From Endomychus coccineus (Eukaryota > Arthropoda > Insecta > Coleoptera > Endomychidae), in assembly GCA_958510875.1 (NCBI GenBank), contig OY294067.1, positions 150,548,962 through 150,612,961 of the forward strand: 64,000 nt of DNA. The letters are read 5' to 3'. Position 1 is the stretch's first letter; each line of letters opens with the position of its first letter. A program made the translations under genes and the position numbers. A model generated the notes under the pieces. That model ran no database searches, was not told the origin of the DNA, and was given only the letters and a program-made list of their open reading frames with translations. Of this stretch, positions 1 to 10,307 are shown piece after piece.

Positions 1-11
1 AAAAACAATCA

Positions 12-650
12 AATGACATTTTGATATGAATACCGAATTTTAGCTCATCTTTCAAAATAGATGACCTTGGAAAATTTGAAAAATTTGAGGTTAGGAAATT
101 TCGGACAAAACCAAATGTCAGGTGCTGATAGTTCTGGTTCATACGCATATTTTGCGCACCTGCACATCTTTTTTGCTCAAGTCAAAGTCGAAATATCGAT
201 TAAAATGAATTTTTGGGTTCCTCCAAGGCCCAATTTTGGGTCTATCATCAAAATCCGAAAACCAGTGTAATCTAAAGCGATGTCTCTATCTATATCCAAA
301 GATGTGACCTCCTAGATGTCGTAGAAAAAAATATAAACTGAGTCAAAGACAAAATAAAATCTCGTTGGGTACTATTTTTTCAAATAAAACGGTAGTCGGT
401 GAAGTAGATTACATTCATTGAGGATACACGCATATTGTGGATTTTAACCAATACTATCTGAAAGAGCCTTGAAATGACATTTTTATACAAATTTTGGCTC
501 ATCTTTCCAAAACTATGACTTCGGAAAATTGGAAAAATTTTGAGGTTAGGAAATTTCGGAAGAAAAAAGTTCATTGGCTGATAGCCCTGGTTCATACGCG
601 TATTTTGCGCACATTCACATCTTTTTTCCTTCAGTCAAGGTTGAAACGGA
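12..650 (+). repeat. Two diverged copies of a ~460-bp spaced direct repeat
   Basis: The sequence at 12-192 recurs in diverged form at 473-649, about 461 bp apart in the same orientation. Shared landmarks include 'gaggttaggaaatttcgg', 'ggttcatacgc' and 'cacatctttttt'. This looks like a decayed satellite or dispersed repeat. The short ORFs here are not credible genes. Confidence 0.7.
190..415 (+). repeat. Dispersed repeat, second copy at 47019-47236
   Basis: A segment of about 220 bp, from 'cgaaatatcgattaaaatg' through 'gtagattacatt', recurs in the same orientation at 47019-47236 with many substitutions. It contains no coding sequence. The two copies lie outside the nested block, one on each side. 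Confidence 0.75.
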
Positions 651-1476
651 TGACACTGTCGGCTTGGATCAGTAGTGATAAGTTGCCCCAACTACCTCAA
701 TAAGATTATTCACTCTCAGGGCTCCTAGTGAAACGTGTCCTGTGATTCTAGACTTTATGGATTACCCTGAGCGCCAACTGCTTCGGAATAAACAAAACTG
801 AAAAGAATCCACAGTCAAGAATCCAGGCACTACGAGGTGGATAAGAGTTGATGGATATTCAGAAAAATAAGACAAAGTCTAACTTAACAATTTGGTTTAT
901 TCCAAGTAGGAATTTGAATAACAATTTTCACAAAGTACAATTCTTGTATTGAACGAAATGAATATTAGGTATGAAGTAAATTAAAAATAAAATTAGAATT
1001 ATATGAAGTAGTTCAATTACATAAAGATATAAAAATTAGAAACCTTTGGTTTCAATTTCAACAAACAAAGAAATGAATGAAATATAAATTTAGTTATGAA
1101 CCTCGAGTTCGATTACATCAAATAACAGAAGTTATTCAGATGCAAATTTAGATGAGAACCTTTGAGTTCGATTTCTTCAAATAAGAGAAGTTAATCAAAT
1201 ACAAATTTAGATGTGAACCTTTGAGTTGAATTACATCAAATAGGAGAAGTTAGTGGAATATAAATTTGAGAAGATAACAAAAATCAGTGAAATGAAAATA
1301 TGGTCATTCAAACTGAAAAATGTTACCGTCCTTGGAACTTGAAGGAGCTGATGTATAAACGTGAATTGCTTGTTGAAGGACCACCCTTTCGGGAACGTTA
1401 ATGATTAAAATTCGTGGTGAACTGTTTTGTAAAATGTATTGATGCTTCCTATTTATTATGACATTTCTATCTCTAT
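651..1476. other. Non-coding stretch with a ~65-bp tandem repeat
   Basis: No gene is recognisable. Positions about 1040-1280 hold roughly four diverged tandem units of about 65 bp, built around 'gaacctttgagttcgat' and 'atcaaataagagaagtta'. The rest of the stretch shows nothing I can identify. Confidence 0.6.
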
Positions 1477-1633
1477 ATAAACAAACTAACAAAACAAGAA
1501 CAATATGCAGTCAGAGAACAAGTACAGATCGACTCGACCCATGCTGCCAACAATGGCCAAATTGTTCACTGTCAAATGACAATGTCAAGACTCATTGCAA
1601 TATAAATAATTAAATATAATTGACGATTATCCA
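1477..1633 (-). repeat. LTR-like end (157 bp) of degraded BEL/Pao element 1
   Basis: This 157-bp segment recurs at 45651-45807 with a few substitutions. Read on the minus strand it starts TGGATAATCG directly after a G-rich tract (complement of about 1634-1655) that looks like a polypurine tract, as expected for a 3' LTR downstream of the minus-strand pol remnants. The far boundary is set only by where similarity to the second copy ends, so the true LTR may be longer. Confidence 0.6.
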
Positions 1634-1736
1634 TAAGCCGCGCCCACCTTGAAAGATTTGCTTTCAATAATCAAAATTCCTCAGTGTACATCTAATATAA
1701 ATTGAAATTGATAAAAAGCTTGAACATGTTAAATTT

Positions 1737-2456
1737 TCAAATTTGTAAATGTTCTTCATAGTACCATACAATTTGAGTATGACATTCCAATGGTAGAAAA
1801 CAAATTTCATTTACTGAACGCCTAAAAATGCTTCCACTAAACACCTTCACAGACACTACACGTGTTACTGTATCAGCTCCTGGGTGAATTTCAACAATGC
1901 GAGCCATGAGCCAGCGTAGTGGTGTAATATTGTCCTCCTTCAATATAACCAAATCGCCTATCTTGGGATCAGCCGAAGCGGTATGCCATTTGCTTCTCTG
2001 CTGCAATTGTGTGAGACAGTCTCACGACCAACGAGACCAAAAATGTTGAAATAACTGTCGTATTCTCCGATATCTGGATAACCTGTTCATGTTGTAATCC
2101 TGTAGTCTCTCTGTGGTGCAGCAGCCAGTGTATCTCCAATTAAGAAGTGAACAGGAGGTGAGAGGTAAATAGTCATTAGGGTTAGAAGAAAGGGGAGAAA
2201 GGGGTCTGGAGTTGAAGCAAGACTCAATCTGCGTCAACACCGTATACATTTCTTCATATGTAACCGAAGCGAGCCCTAAAATACGTTTCATGTGGAATTT
2301 AGTGGATTTCACAGCCGCTTCCCAAATACCTCCCATGTGTGGGGATTTGGAAGGAATGAACGACCATTTTATACCGTCTGAAGCTGGAAAATTTTCAATT
2401 TTTTCCTTGTGTCCTTCGTTTACGTAATTCATTGAAATGATTATTTGCTCCCACAA
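1737..2456 (-). pseudogene. BEL/Pao 1 integrase C-terminal half plus DUF5641-type tail (broken)
   Basis: Two minus-strand frames (2456-2022 and 2006-1737) continue the integrase. The first contains 'PHMGGIWEAAVKS', the block around the catalytic glutamate of retroviral-type integrases, followed by 'LNSRPLSPLSS'-like BEL/Pao sequence. The second contains 'GDLVILKEDNITPLRWLMAR', typical of the domain that closes BEL/Pao polyproteins. A frame change near 2010-2022 separates them and the N-terminal side is lost before the (TA)n tract. Not functional. Confidence 0.85.
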
Positions 2457-2605
2457 AATTAGAACCGTTATCTGAAAACAATTCTGAGGGTTTGCCCCTT
2501 CTAGATACGAAACGTTTCAGCGCATTGAGAAAACTATCTGTACTCAAATCTTTCACTAGTTTTATATGTACCGCACGTGTCGAGAAACATACAAAAATAC
2601 ATATA

Positions 2606-2608
<3 letters not shown>

Positions 2609-2670
<62 letters not shown>
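2609..2670. repeat. (TA)n microsatellite
   Basis: An uninterrupted alternating TA tract of about 62 bp lies inside the integrase region of BEL/Pao 1, which accounts for the artificial IYIYIY tails of overlapping ORFs. Confidence 0.95.
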
Positions 2671-2673
<3 letters not shown>

Positions 2674-3467
2674 TTAACTAATTTCGTCTTACGCAGCGTC
2701 CCTTCCTTTATGAGAATGGGCCCTGCGTAATCTATTCCGGATCTAGAAAACGGTCTGCTGGGAATAACTCTTGCTCTTGGAAATTCCCCCATGAGAGGTT
2801 CCGTTGATTCAGGATCAACCTTGAAACATTTCATGCACGATTTTACTACTCGCTTAACTAAATTTTTTCCATCAATTGGCCAGAAATTTAATCTTATCAA
2901 TGAAAGTAAATTTTGAACCCCTGCATGCAAATGTTTTGCATGTTCAAATTCTATGATCAATTTGGTTAGCTTGTGTGCTTTCGCCAACACGATCGGGTGT
3001 TTTTGCGAATAATTTAAGTTCGCGTGCTCCAATCTGCCTCCAACTCTAATTAAATCCTGTTTGTGTAAAAACGGATTGAGACTAATGAGTTTGCTATTAC
3101 GGAGTATGGGGCGAGACAACATGAGCGAGTGAATCTCTTGCGAGAACTCTGTCCCTTGCGCAAGTCGTATAAGCAGTCTTAGGGCATACTCGAGTTCATC
3201 AATTGTCAAAGTAACACCCTTCTTCTCCTTGAACAAGGTGATCGATTTAAATCGAATGCAATAAGCTACTACCCTTTGTAGTTTCGTTAGCATTGAATAT
3301 CTATCAAATATATTCAAGATGTTATGATTGGTAGTTGCCAATGAAATTGTTGATAGTTTTATTTCGGGAATATTTCCTATCGTGTCTATGTCAATCAGTT
3401 TATCCTGGAAAGATTTCCTATCCTCGAATAAAAATGTAGGTCCCCACCAAATTCTCGAACTCTCCAA
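2671..3467 (-). pseudogene. BEL/Pao 1 RNase H tail and integrase zinc-binding region (broken)
   Basis: The open minus-strand frame aligns block for block with the RNase H to integrase linker of the intact copy at 15426-20696. It includes 'NPFLHKQDLIRVGGRLEHAN', an H..H..C..C integrase zinc-binding region ('FEHAKHLHAG' and 'VKSCMKCFKVDP'), and 'SGIDYAGPILIKEG' with the first catalytic Asp of the integrase core. The frame then runs into the (TA)n tract, so the core is interrupted. Confidence 0.85.
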
Positions 3468-3513
3468 TCCGATCGGATTTATACCTCAGGAAATAATGTC
3501 TGCCGGGTTATCT

Positions 3514-3957
3514 TCAGATTTTACGTGTTTCCATTCGTCCGTACAAGTTTAGTTCAGTGATTTTTGTAACTCTGTTAGGAACAAATTTTTTCAATTCACC
3601 GGGGTCGATTTTCAACCATGCTAATACTATCGTAGAGTCACAATAATAGTGTGTACTGGATACTTCGACATTGAGTAAATTTCTTACAACGTGCATTAAT
3701 TTCGCAAGTAATGTAGCTGCCTAAAGTTCTTATCTAGGTAAAGTGTGCTTGCCTTGAGGCACAACCCTTGACTTTGCACATAAAAGTCGCGAAAGGATTT
3801 CACCCTGTACGTTTTTTGAACATAAATATATACATGAGCTATATGCTTTCTCCGAGGCGTCGCTAAAACCGTGTAATTCGATATTTTTTGGGTTTTCACA
3901 TACAACGTTTCTTTGAATATTGATAATATTTATAGAATTGATTTGTTCCGAAAATAA
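3514..3957 (-). pseudogene. BEL/Pao 1 RNase H remnant
   Basis: Short minus-strand frames keep RNase H pieces, for example 'STHYYCDSTIVLAWLKIDPG' near 3600-3660, equivalent to the 'CDSTIVLSWI' block of the intact element. The frame is broken at least twice between 3958 and 3514, so only fragments remain. Confidence 0.75.
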
Positions 3958-5394
3958 TTACCAATTATTCACCATGTCGACAGGCAAAGGTTCGTCCAAA
4001 GAAATGTCTCTTTGCCATAATTGACGCATGAATAGCTTCGCTTGTATCGTTGCTGGGCCTATCAGACCTGGCGGGTAAAAAATTCTAGATATTGCGGCTA
4101 AGACTGAACGTTTTGTAATAATATTATTATTAAAACTGATGTTCACCACGAAGCTTAACGTGTCTGTATCCGGATTCCATACGATTCCTAACGTTTTTAA
4201 TTCCTTTCTATCAGTAAACTGTATCAATTGATCTTCATTTTCACGATTACCCAATATTGAATCTAAAATCCCTTTTTCGTTTGAACACCATTTCCTTAAT
4301 GGAAGATTGGCGCTATTCAAAATCTCGGTTATTTTATTGTATATTTCTAAAGCCTCATCTATCGTGTCAACGCTTGTTAACAAATCGTCCATGTAAAATG
4401 CATGTCTTAATATGTTCGATGTGCGTGGATATTTTTCTTCGAATTCTAATGAGAGTTGTTGTAAAATTCTAGTTGCGATATAACTCGCGGATGCCGTTCC
4501 GTAAGTCAATGTATTTAGGTTATAAATCTTAATTGGCTCCGATTCATCATATCGCCATAATATTCGCTGATATTTTCTGTCATCGGGATGTAGTATTATT
4601 TGTTTAAACATCATTTTTATGTCTGCACTCAAAACATACCGATGCAGTCTGAGACGTGTTACAATTGAGAAAAGATCATCTTGAACGTTAGGACCTACGA
4701 GCAATAAATCATTGAGTGATATTCCTTGACTGGTTTTTGCAGATCCGTCGAACACAACTCTACAACGAGTAGTAGTACTGCTGTGTTTTATCACCGCATG
4801 ATGTGGCAATATATACGAGGGTTGCTCAATACTCCCATCGAAATTTTTAACGAATGTCATGTGTCCCATTGATTCGTATTGTTTCATAAATTCAATGTAG
4901 TCTCCCTTCAAATTATCATCGTGTTTGAATCTGTTCTCTAGAGAGCGTAGACGTTTTAAGGCGCTAGTTGCAAAATCGCCTAAATCTAACATTCGTGCTG
5001 AAAAAGGTGATCTGACTACAAATCTACCATCCGAGTTACGAAGCGTTGTTTTTCCAAAATAATTTTCACAGTACTGTTCTTCCTTGGTTAGAAAAGGTTT
5101 GTGAGGTATTTCTTCGGTTCTCCAAAACCTTGTTAATGATACATCCAACATTTCATTCGATACAGTTTGCGTGAAATTGCAGAAAAACTTGTTATTGGAA
5201 TGTTTCCGTAAATTGATTGAGCCTGTAAGTACCCATCCTAAAACAGTTTCTTGCAAGTTTGGTGTATTTTTACCAAGTTTGTGTGGATTCGGACATAAAA
5301 GATCATAAAATATATGGGCTCCAAGAAGAATGTCGATTTGTTGTGATTTATTGAATTCTGGATCAGCTAGCATGATACCGGTCGGGAGTTTCAA
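3958..5394 (-). pseudogene. BEL/Pao 1 reverse transcriptase
   Basis: This 478-codon open block holds the protease-RT linker ('LADPEFNKSQQIDILLGAHI'), RT palm motifs ('RVVFDGSAKTSQGISLNDLL', 'LSADIKMMFKQI') and the catalytic box as YMDD ('FYMDDLLTS', near 4390). It is the longest intact piece of element 1. It overlaps the upstream frame by a few bases at 5391-5394 in a different frame, so gag-protease and RT are separated by a frameshift. It belongs to the same family as the intact polyprotein at 15426-20696 but is clearly diverged from it. Confidence 0.9.
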
Positions 5395-6455
5395 TATATT
5401 TTATTGAATCCTGTATATGGAATTTTTTCCGTAATCGTGGGCAACACTAAAAACGCTAGATCGCATTTGAATGAAGTTGACCAAGACCTTATGGTCGCCT
5501 TTGTTTTCTGCATGATGGTTATAGTTTTTTGATTTATTCCTGCAATAGATGTTCCAGAACTTTCGCATGGCAAATCTAGTTTTTTACATAGTTCTTGTGT
5601 GATCAAATTGCTTTGACTGCCAGAGTCTAAAAGAGCTTTGCAAACGTGAGCGTTTCCGAGCGTGTCATAAATTATTATTTGAGCTGTAGATAACAAAACT
5701 AACTGATTATCGCGTGTATTTGATTGACTGCCTTGCAAGATTGCTGATTCCGAGTTTGATTCTGTAAGAATTTGAGAGTGTGATTCGTGAGATGCAAGTG
5801 CCTTTTCCGAGATTTGCGTATTACCTTCTTTGTTCGATGATTGCATGACTGGGTTGTGATTTGATTTGACATTATGAGCAGCTGTTATAGTTAGTACGGG
5901 AGTAACTGTTTCAGAATTTGTTACAATATTTGTTGATAAATCTGAAACGTTCGTGTTTTGCGTGGTAGCGATCTGTTGTGCATCAATGTTCGAGTGATGA
6001 GCCTGATGGTTCGAATTATGCGTATGATTGTTATTGTGAAGTAAAGTATTGTGATTCAAATTACAGCGTTTACATTTGCTCGATTTGCATGCCCATTTGA
6101 AATGACCTGGTCTAAGACAATTACTACATAGTCGATGTTTTTTGATTTCATTGTATTTATCACCTATTGATAATTTGTTGAAATCTGCGCAGTTATAAAT
6201 GAAATGGTGCGCTTTGCAATAATGACGTGAAACTTCTTGCCCTTGATTGGTGACTGCAAGTGAATGTCTTTGTCCGTAATTATTTGGATGCGATGATGAC
6301 TTGTAACATTGATTATTCGAGAGTTTTTGCCAGTTGCAGGCGAGTTTTTTATTACTATTATTCGAGAGAGTTTCGAATGTGAAACATCTTTTAATCAAGA
6401 AGTCGATTAACTGTGCGTAAGTGGGAAGCTTATCATTATCAGCGAATTTTCCCAT
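5391..6455 (-). pseudogene. BEL/Pao 1 gag C-terminal zinc knuckles and aspartic protease
   Basis: A 354-codon frame carries gag Cys-His clusters ('CSNCLRPGHFKWACKSSKCK') and then the retroviral-type protease active site 'ALLDSGSQSNLITQEL' near 5630. The Asp-Ser-Gly triad is intact here, unlike in BEL/Pao 2. The frame is offset from the upstream gag frame (overlap 6407-6455), so gag is split by a frameshift. Confidence 0.88.
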
Positions 6456-7012
6456 TCACGGTTCGTGACATAATCTAGTTTTGATGTAATTAGGTGTATT
6501 ACAAGAACATCCCATTGATCTGTCGGTAAATTTAAATTTTTAAGAGCACCTAGATGATATTGAACCTTATCTGTTAGTTGCCTGAGTGATGTTGCCGAGT
6601 TTTTTATAACTATTGGTAGATCAAATATTGCTTTGACGTGGGTGTTTACAATTATTCTTTCATTCTCATACCTCCTAATAATTGCATCCCATGCTACTGT
6701 GTAATTATTTTCAGAAATTTCAAATGATTGGATTATCTGTGCTGCATCATATTTTAAACAAGACCTAAGATGATAGAATTTTTGTATATTTGTCAAACTC
6801 GTGTTTTTGTGAATCAATTGAGAGAAAGTATCGTGAAATGTTATCCATTCATCATAGTTTCCTGAAAATGCTGGAATATTGATTGTTGGTAATTTCAGAT
6901 TTGTCACCGGGTTTGTTGGAGCGGTATTCATCTTTTGTGGGTTATTACTCATGTTACTTGCATTTTGATTTTGATATTTGCCCATATTGTGCCCTTCGAT
7001 TTTCCCAGTCAA
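6407..7012 (-). pseudogene. BEL/Pao 1 gag N-terminal part
   Basis: A frame of 201 codons starts at an ATG at 7012. It contains 'LPTINIPAFSGNYDEWITFH', the opening of the DUF1759-type gag region of BEL/Pao elements, and 'FYHLRSCLKYDAAQIIQSFE'. The intact copy has the equivalent 'LPTIDLPTFSGKYEHWLEFH'. The block shifts out of frame near 6455. Confidence 0.88.
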
Positions 7013-7296
7013 TCGTAACCCGGATTGGGCAAGTCACAGCTCCTTTCCAAGTAAATCAATACCGAGGGAGCCGTTGGTAATATTTTTGGGCGGATCGGCC
7101 CAACCGTTTTGGAGTTACCTCCCCAAATCAAAGTTACGTTGCCCAAATTGGGGCAAGTGATTTCATTGCTTCTGCCTTATTGGAAGGAAGGTGTAGATTG
7201 GTTTTCGTTACCGCACCCTTTTCCGTTACTTACCCCTGAGCAAAAATAATTCATTTTTGGGGTTGAAAATTTGTATTTCGAATTTGATTGGATATA
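7013..7296. other. Junction between BEL/Pao 1 leader and Ty3-like gag; nothing recognised
   Basis: About 280 bp separate the start codons of two divergent gag pseudogenes. I see no LTR ends, primer binding site or target duplication. It should hold the 5' leader of both elements and the missing 5' LTR of the Ty3-like element, so a deletion here is likely. Confidence 0.4.
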
Positions 7297-9200
7297 ATGG
7301 AGTTCCCTGGGTACACTGGTGCTATACCTAAGGCGCCGCAGCCTGCGCCTACCAGTATGGAAGAAAGGGTAGCTCAATTTGACGAAATGGCGCAATTCTG
7401 CTCTAATAGCGAGGATAGCCAGACTGAAGCTACCGAAGTTGATTTGAAGTCAACTGGATTTATTTCTTGAAGGAGGCACAACTTCAGGAAGTGCAATAAG
7501 GAGCACACCGAGGATACAGCCGTCGTATTGGCCAACTACGTCCACTAACACGAACACTGTGGTAATGACGGCACCACCGATGAAAACGCCGATCTATTCT
7601 TCCCCGGCGAATCCTATGAACTATCCGAGTAATAGGACCACGCCGTCAGATGTGGCACCGGCGTGGATGCAAGGACCGATCGTTCCGCAAGCACCGACCA
7701 TTCCGCAAATACCGTTTGTTCCGCAAATACCGACAGTTCCGCAAGCCCCTAAGGTTCCTCATGTAACAAATGTTCCGCAAGCACCTGCTCACTATGTTCC
7801 GGTTAATATTATTCCGCAAGGGTACAATTTTCCTTTCAGTCATGTTCAGCAGGTGCCTGGATATAGTTATTCAGCTCCGGGTAGTGCTCCGCGTTTGAAT
7901 CAATACAGAATTCAATTCAATGGAACGTCAGATCCCGCTACGTTCTTGGAATGCCTAGATGAAATGGCTATGCAGCTAAATGCACCGAAAGATTCCTTAT
8001 TGATATCATAACCGGAAGTTTTGGATGGAACCGCCCTATTATGGTATCGGAATAATCGTAGCCGCTGGGCTACATTTGCCGATTTCCAAAGAGACTTCAC
8101 CTTATTTTTAATGGATGCTAACTACCCCATTGATCTGGAGGTACAGATCAGCCGCAGGCATCAACGCATGAATGAAACGGCCGCTGCATATGTTGTGGAT
8201 ATGCAGACATTGATCAGGAGACATGGTGCAATGACCGCAGAACGGGAATTGTTCTGGTTGTACCGGAATTTATTGCCGGAGTATAGGCAATTTATCCGGC
8301 AAGGGACTTTCAACGACGTGCCGTCGTTAATGTTACAGGCAAAAGAATATGAGAATCTGTAGGCTGAGCAGAAACTCATGCAAAAGAGGATATTTCCAGT
8401 GTCAGTGAGGGTAAAAATTCCAATTCCAGCAGTAAGGATTATGGAGCCGTCAACGCCGAGTAAGCAACCTGCACCCAAACCGTCATCGCCAGTCGACCGG
8501 GATACCGAATGTCCCCGAGCAGACTTTTTGGGATTGTGGTCTACGCGGCCACTTCAGAACGCAGTAGTGCCCTACTAGGCTAAAATCGAATACCGCAACA
8601 CAGCCCATCTCATGTTGGAGATGTGGGGAAACTGGGCATAGACAAAATAATTGTCGGAATCCGCCGAAATTATTTTGCTCGAGATGCCGCCGCCCTGGGA
8701 TAATGTCGCGTGATTGTCCGTGTCCGGGACAGGAAAATAATATGTCATATGAACCGTTCGATTTTATTGAGATAGTACTAGACAAAGCACTGCAAAATAT
8801 GATGGATCCGTCATTTGAGTGTCTCCAGAGTATGTCAGTCCTTTCCATAGATTCCGCATCAAGTCCCGTTCCTTTGGAAATCCAATCCTCACCGACCACA
8901 CCGGAACAGCTGGATACACCACCGAAAACAACCATGTTGGAAGCCTCATCATCTCCGCCGAAACCGGAAGAGGTACAGTCCGAACAAGTCCAAGCTATGA
9001 AAACCCCAGCTACTCCGACAACCCCGACGCACTTGGAACCGATCTACCTACCCGTCCAGCTATGGAATTTATGTAAGCGATGTGGATATCCAGGACACCG
9101 GAGAGAAAGGTGCAGCCGGACAGCGCGTCCAGCCTTTGCAGTACCACCGAGACCGCAGTGCGTGCGCTGCCGAACGTGCCCATGTCGGCGAAATCAATGA
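7297..9200 (+). pseudogene. Ty3-like retrotransposon gag with zinc knuckles (broken)
   Basis: Reading starts at the ATG at 7297. The frame shifts near 7455, then a proline-rich repeat 'VPQAP/IPQIP' (about 7670-7810) precedes a Retrotrans_gag-type domain ('YRIQFNGTSDPATFLECLDE' to 'LMLQAKEYENL', about 7900-8360). In-frame stops occur at 8009-8011 and 8360-8362, and the frame shifts again near 8570. CCHC knuckles follow: 'CWRCGETGHRQNNC' at about 8613, a degenerate one near 8680, and 'CKRCGYPGHRRERC' at about 9073. After the last knuckle the sequence passes straight into minisatellite, with no protease or pol. This fits a non-autonomous gag-only element. Not functional. Confidence 0.82.
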
Positions 9201-10307
9201 AGATTTCATGTTTTTCCGTTCCGAAGAAGATTTAAGTTTTTCCGTTATAAAGAAGTTTCAAGTTTCCATTCTGAAGAAGTTCCAAGTTTGTCCGTCCCGA
9301 AGTGGTTTCAGTCTTCCACTCTGAAGGAGAAGTTTTCCGATCCGAAGAAGCAGTCAAATGTTCCGTTCCGAAGAGGAAGTCAAGTTTTCCAGTCCGAAGA
9401 AGATTTAAGTTTTTCCGTTCCCAAGTTTTGTTGTCCGTGCAGAAGAAGTTTCAAGTTTTCCGACCCGAAGATGAAGTCAATCTTCCATTCTGAAGGAGAA
9501 GTTTTCCGATCCAAAGAGGTTTCAAGTTTTCTATTCCGAAGAAGAAGTTCGCCATTCTGAAGAAGTTTCAAGTTTGTCCGTCCCGAAGAAGCAGTCAAAT
9601 GTTCCGTTCCGAAGAGGAAGTCATGTTTTCCGTTCCGAAGAAGGAGTTCCATTCCGAAGATGTTTCAAGTGTCCATTCCGAAAAAGAAGTTTTCCGTTCC
9701 AAAGAAGAAGTTTTGGTTTGCCATTCCAAAGAAATCTTCAAGTTTCCATTCTGAAGAAGTTTCAAGTTTGTCCGTTCCGAAGAAGAAGTTAAAGTTTCCG
9801 ATCCGAAAAAGCAGTCAAGTGTCCGTTCCGAAAAAGAAGTCAAGTTGTTCCGTCCTGAAGAAGATGTCGAATTTTCCGTTCCCTAGTTTTGTTTTCCGTG
9901 CAGAAGAAGTTCCAAGTTTTCCGACCCGAAGAAGAAGTTGTCAGTTTTCCAATCCACAAGAGAAGTCAAGTTTTCCATTCTTAAGAAGTTGAAGTCTTAA
10001 GTTTTCCGTTCCGAAGAAGTCGTTCAGTTGTTTTCCGTACTAAAGAATGGCAGAAGAAGTTCCAAGTTTTCCGACCCGAAGAAGAAGTTGTCAGTTTTCC
10101 AATCCACAAGAGAAGTCAAGTTTTCCATTCTTAAGAAGTTGAAGTCTTAAGTTTTCCGTTCCGAAGAAGTCGTTCAGTTGTTTTCCGTACTAAAGAAGTT
10201 TTGAGTTGTTCCGTTTCGAAGAAGATGTTCAATGTTCCCGATCCGCAGAAGATGTCAAGTTTGCCATTCCAAAGATATCTTCAAGTTTCCATTCTCAAGA
10301 AGATGTC
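9200..10307 (+). repeat. GAAGAAG/TTTTCC minisatellite (left part)
   Basis: About 1.1 kb of variable short repeats built from 'ttccgttccgaagaag' and 'aagttttcc', with units of about 18-40 bp. It includes a perfect or near-perfect duplication of about 110 bp (9899-10010 against 10051-10160). The same repeat type resumes at 43745-43960 and occurs at 60775-60930, each time just upstream of a purine tract and LTR. It therefore belongs to the Ty3-like element family. Short ORFs here are repeat artefacts. Confidence 0.88.
10302..10307. other. Left target-site duplication of Maverick A
   Basis: GATGTC lies directly before the terminal sequence AGTAGATGAAC. The same six bases follow the right terminus at 43739-43744. 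Six-base duplications are the usual size for Maverick/Polinton elements. Confidence 0.8.

Larger units (their letters stand above)
1477..7012 (-). mobile_element. Degraded BEL/Pao LTR retrotransposon (element 1)
   Basis: Minus-strand remnants appear in the order gag, zinc knuckles, aspartic protease, reverse transcriptase, RNase H, integrase and integrase C-terminal domain, from 7012 down to 1737. This is the BEL/Pao order and matches the intact element at 15064-21108 block by block. Reading frames are broken at many places and a (TA)n tract lies inside the integrase. The left end is the 157-bp LTR-like segment. The expected 5' LTR is not next to gag; its likely counterpart is at 45651-45807, beyond the nested insertions. 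Confidence 0.85.

Noticed and set aside
9288..9992. Overlapping Ser/Phe/Lys-rich ORFs on both strands
   Set aside because: Translation of GAAGAAG/TTTTCC minisatellite in several frames; no domain.
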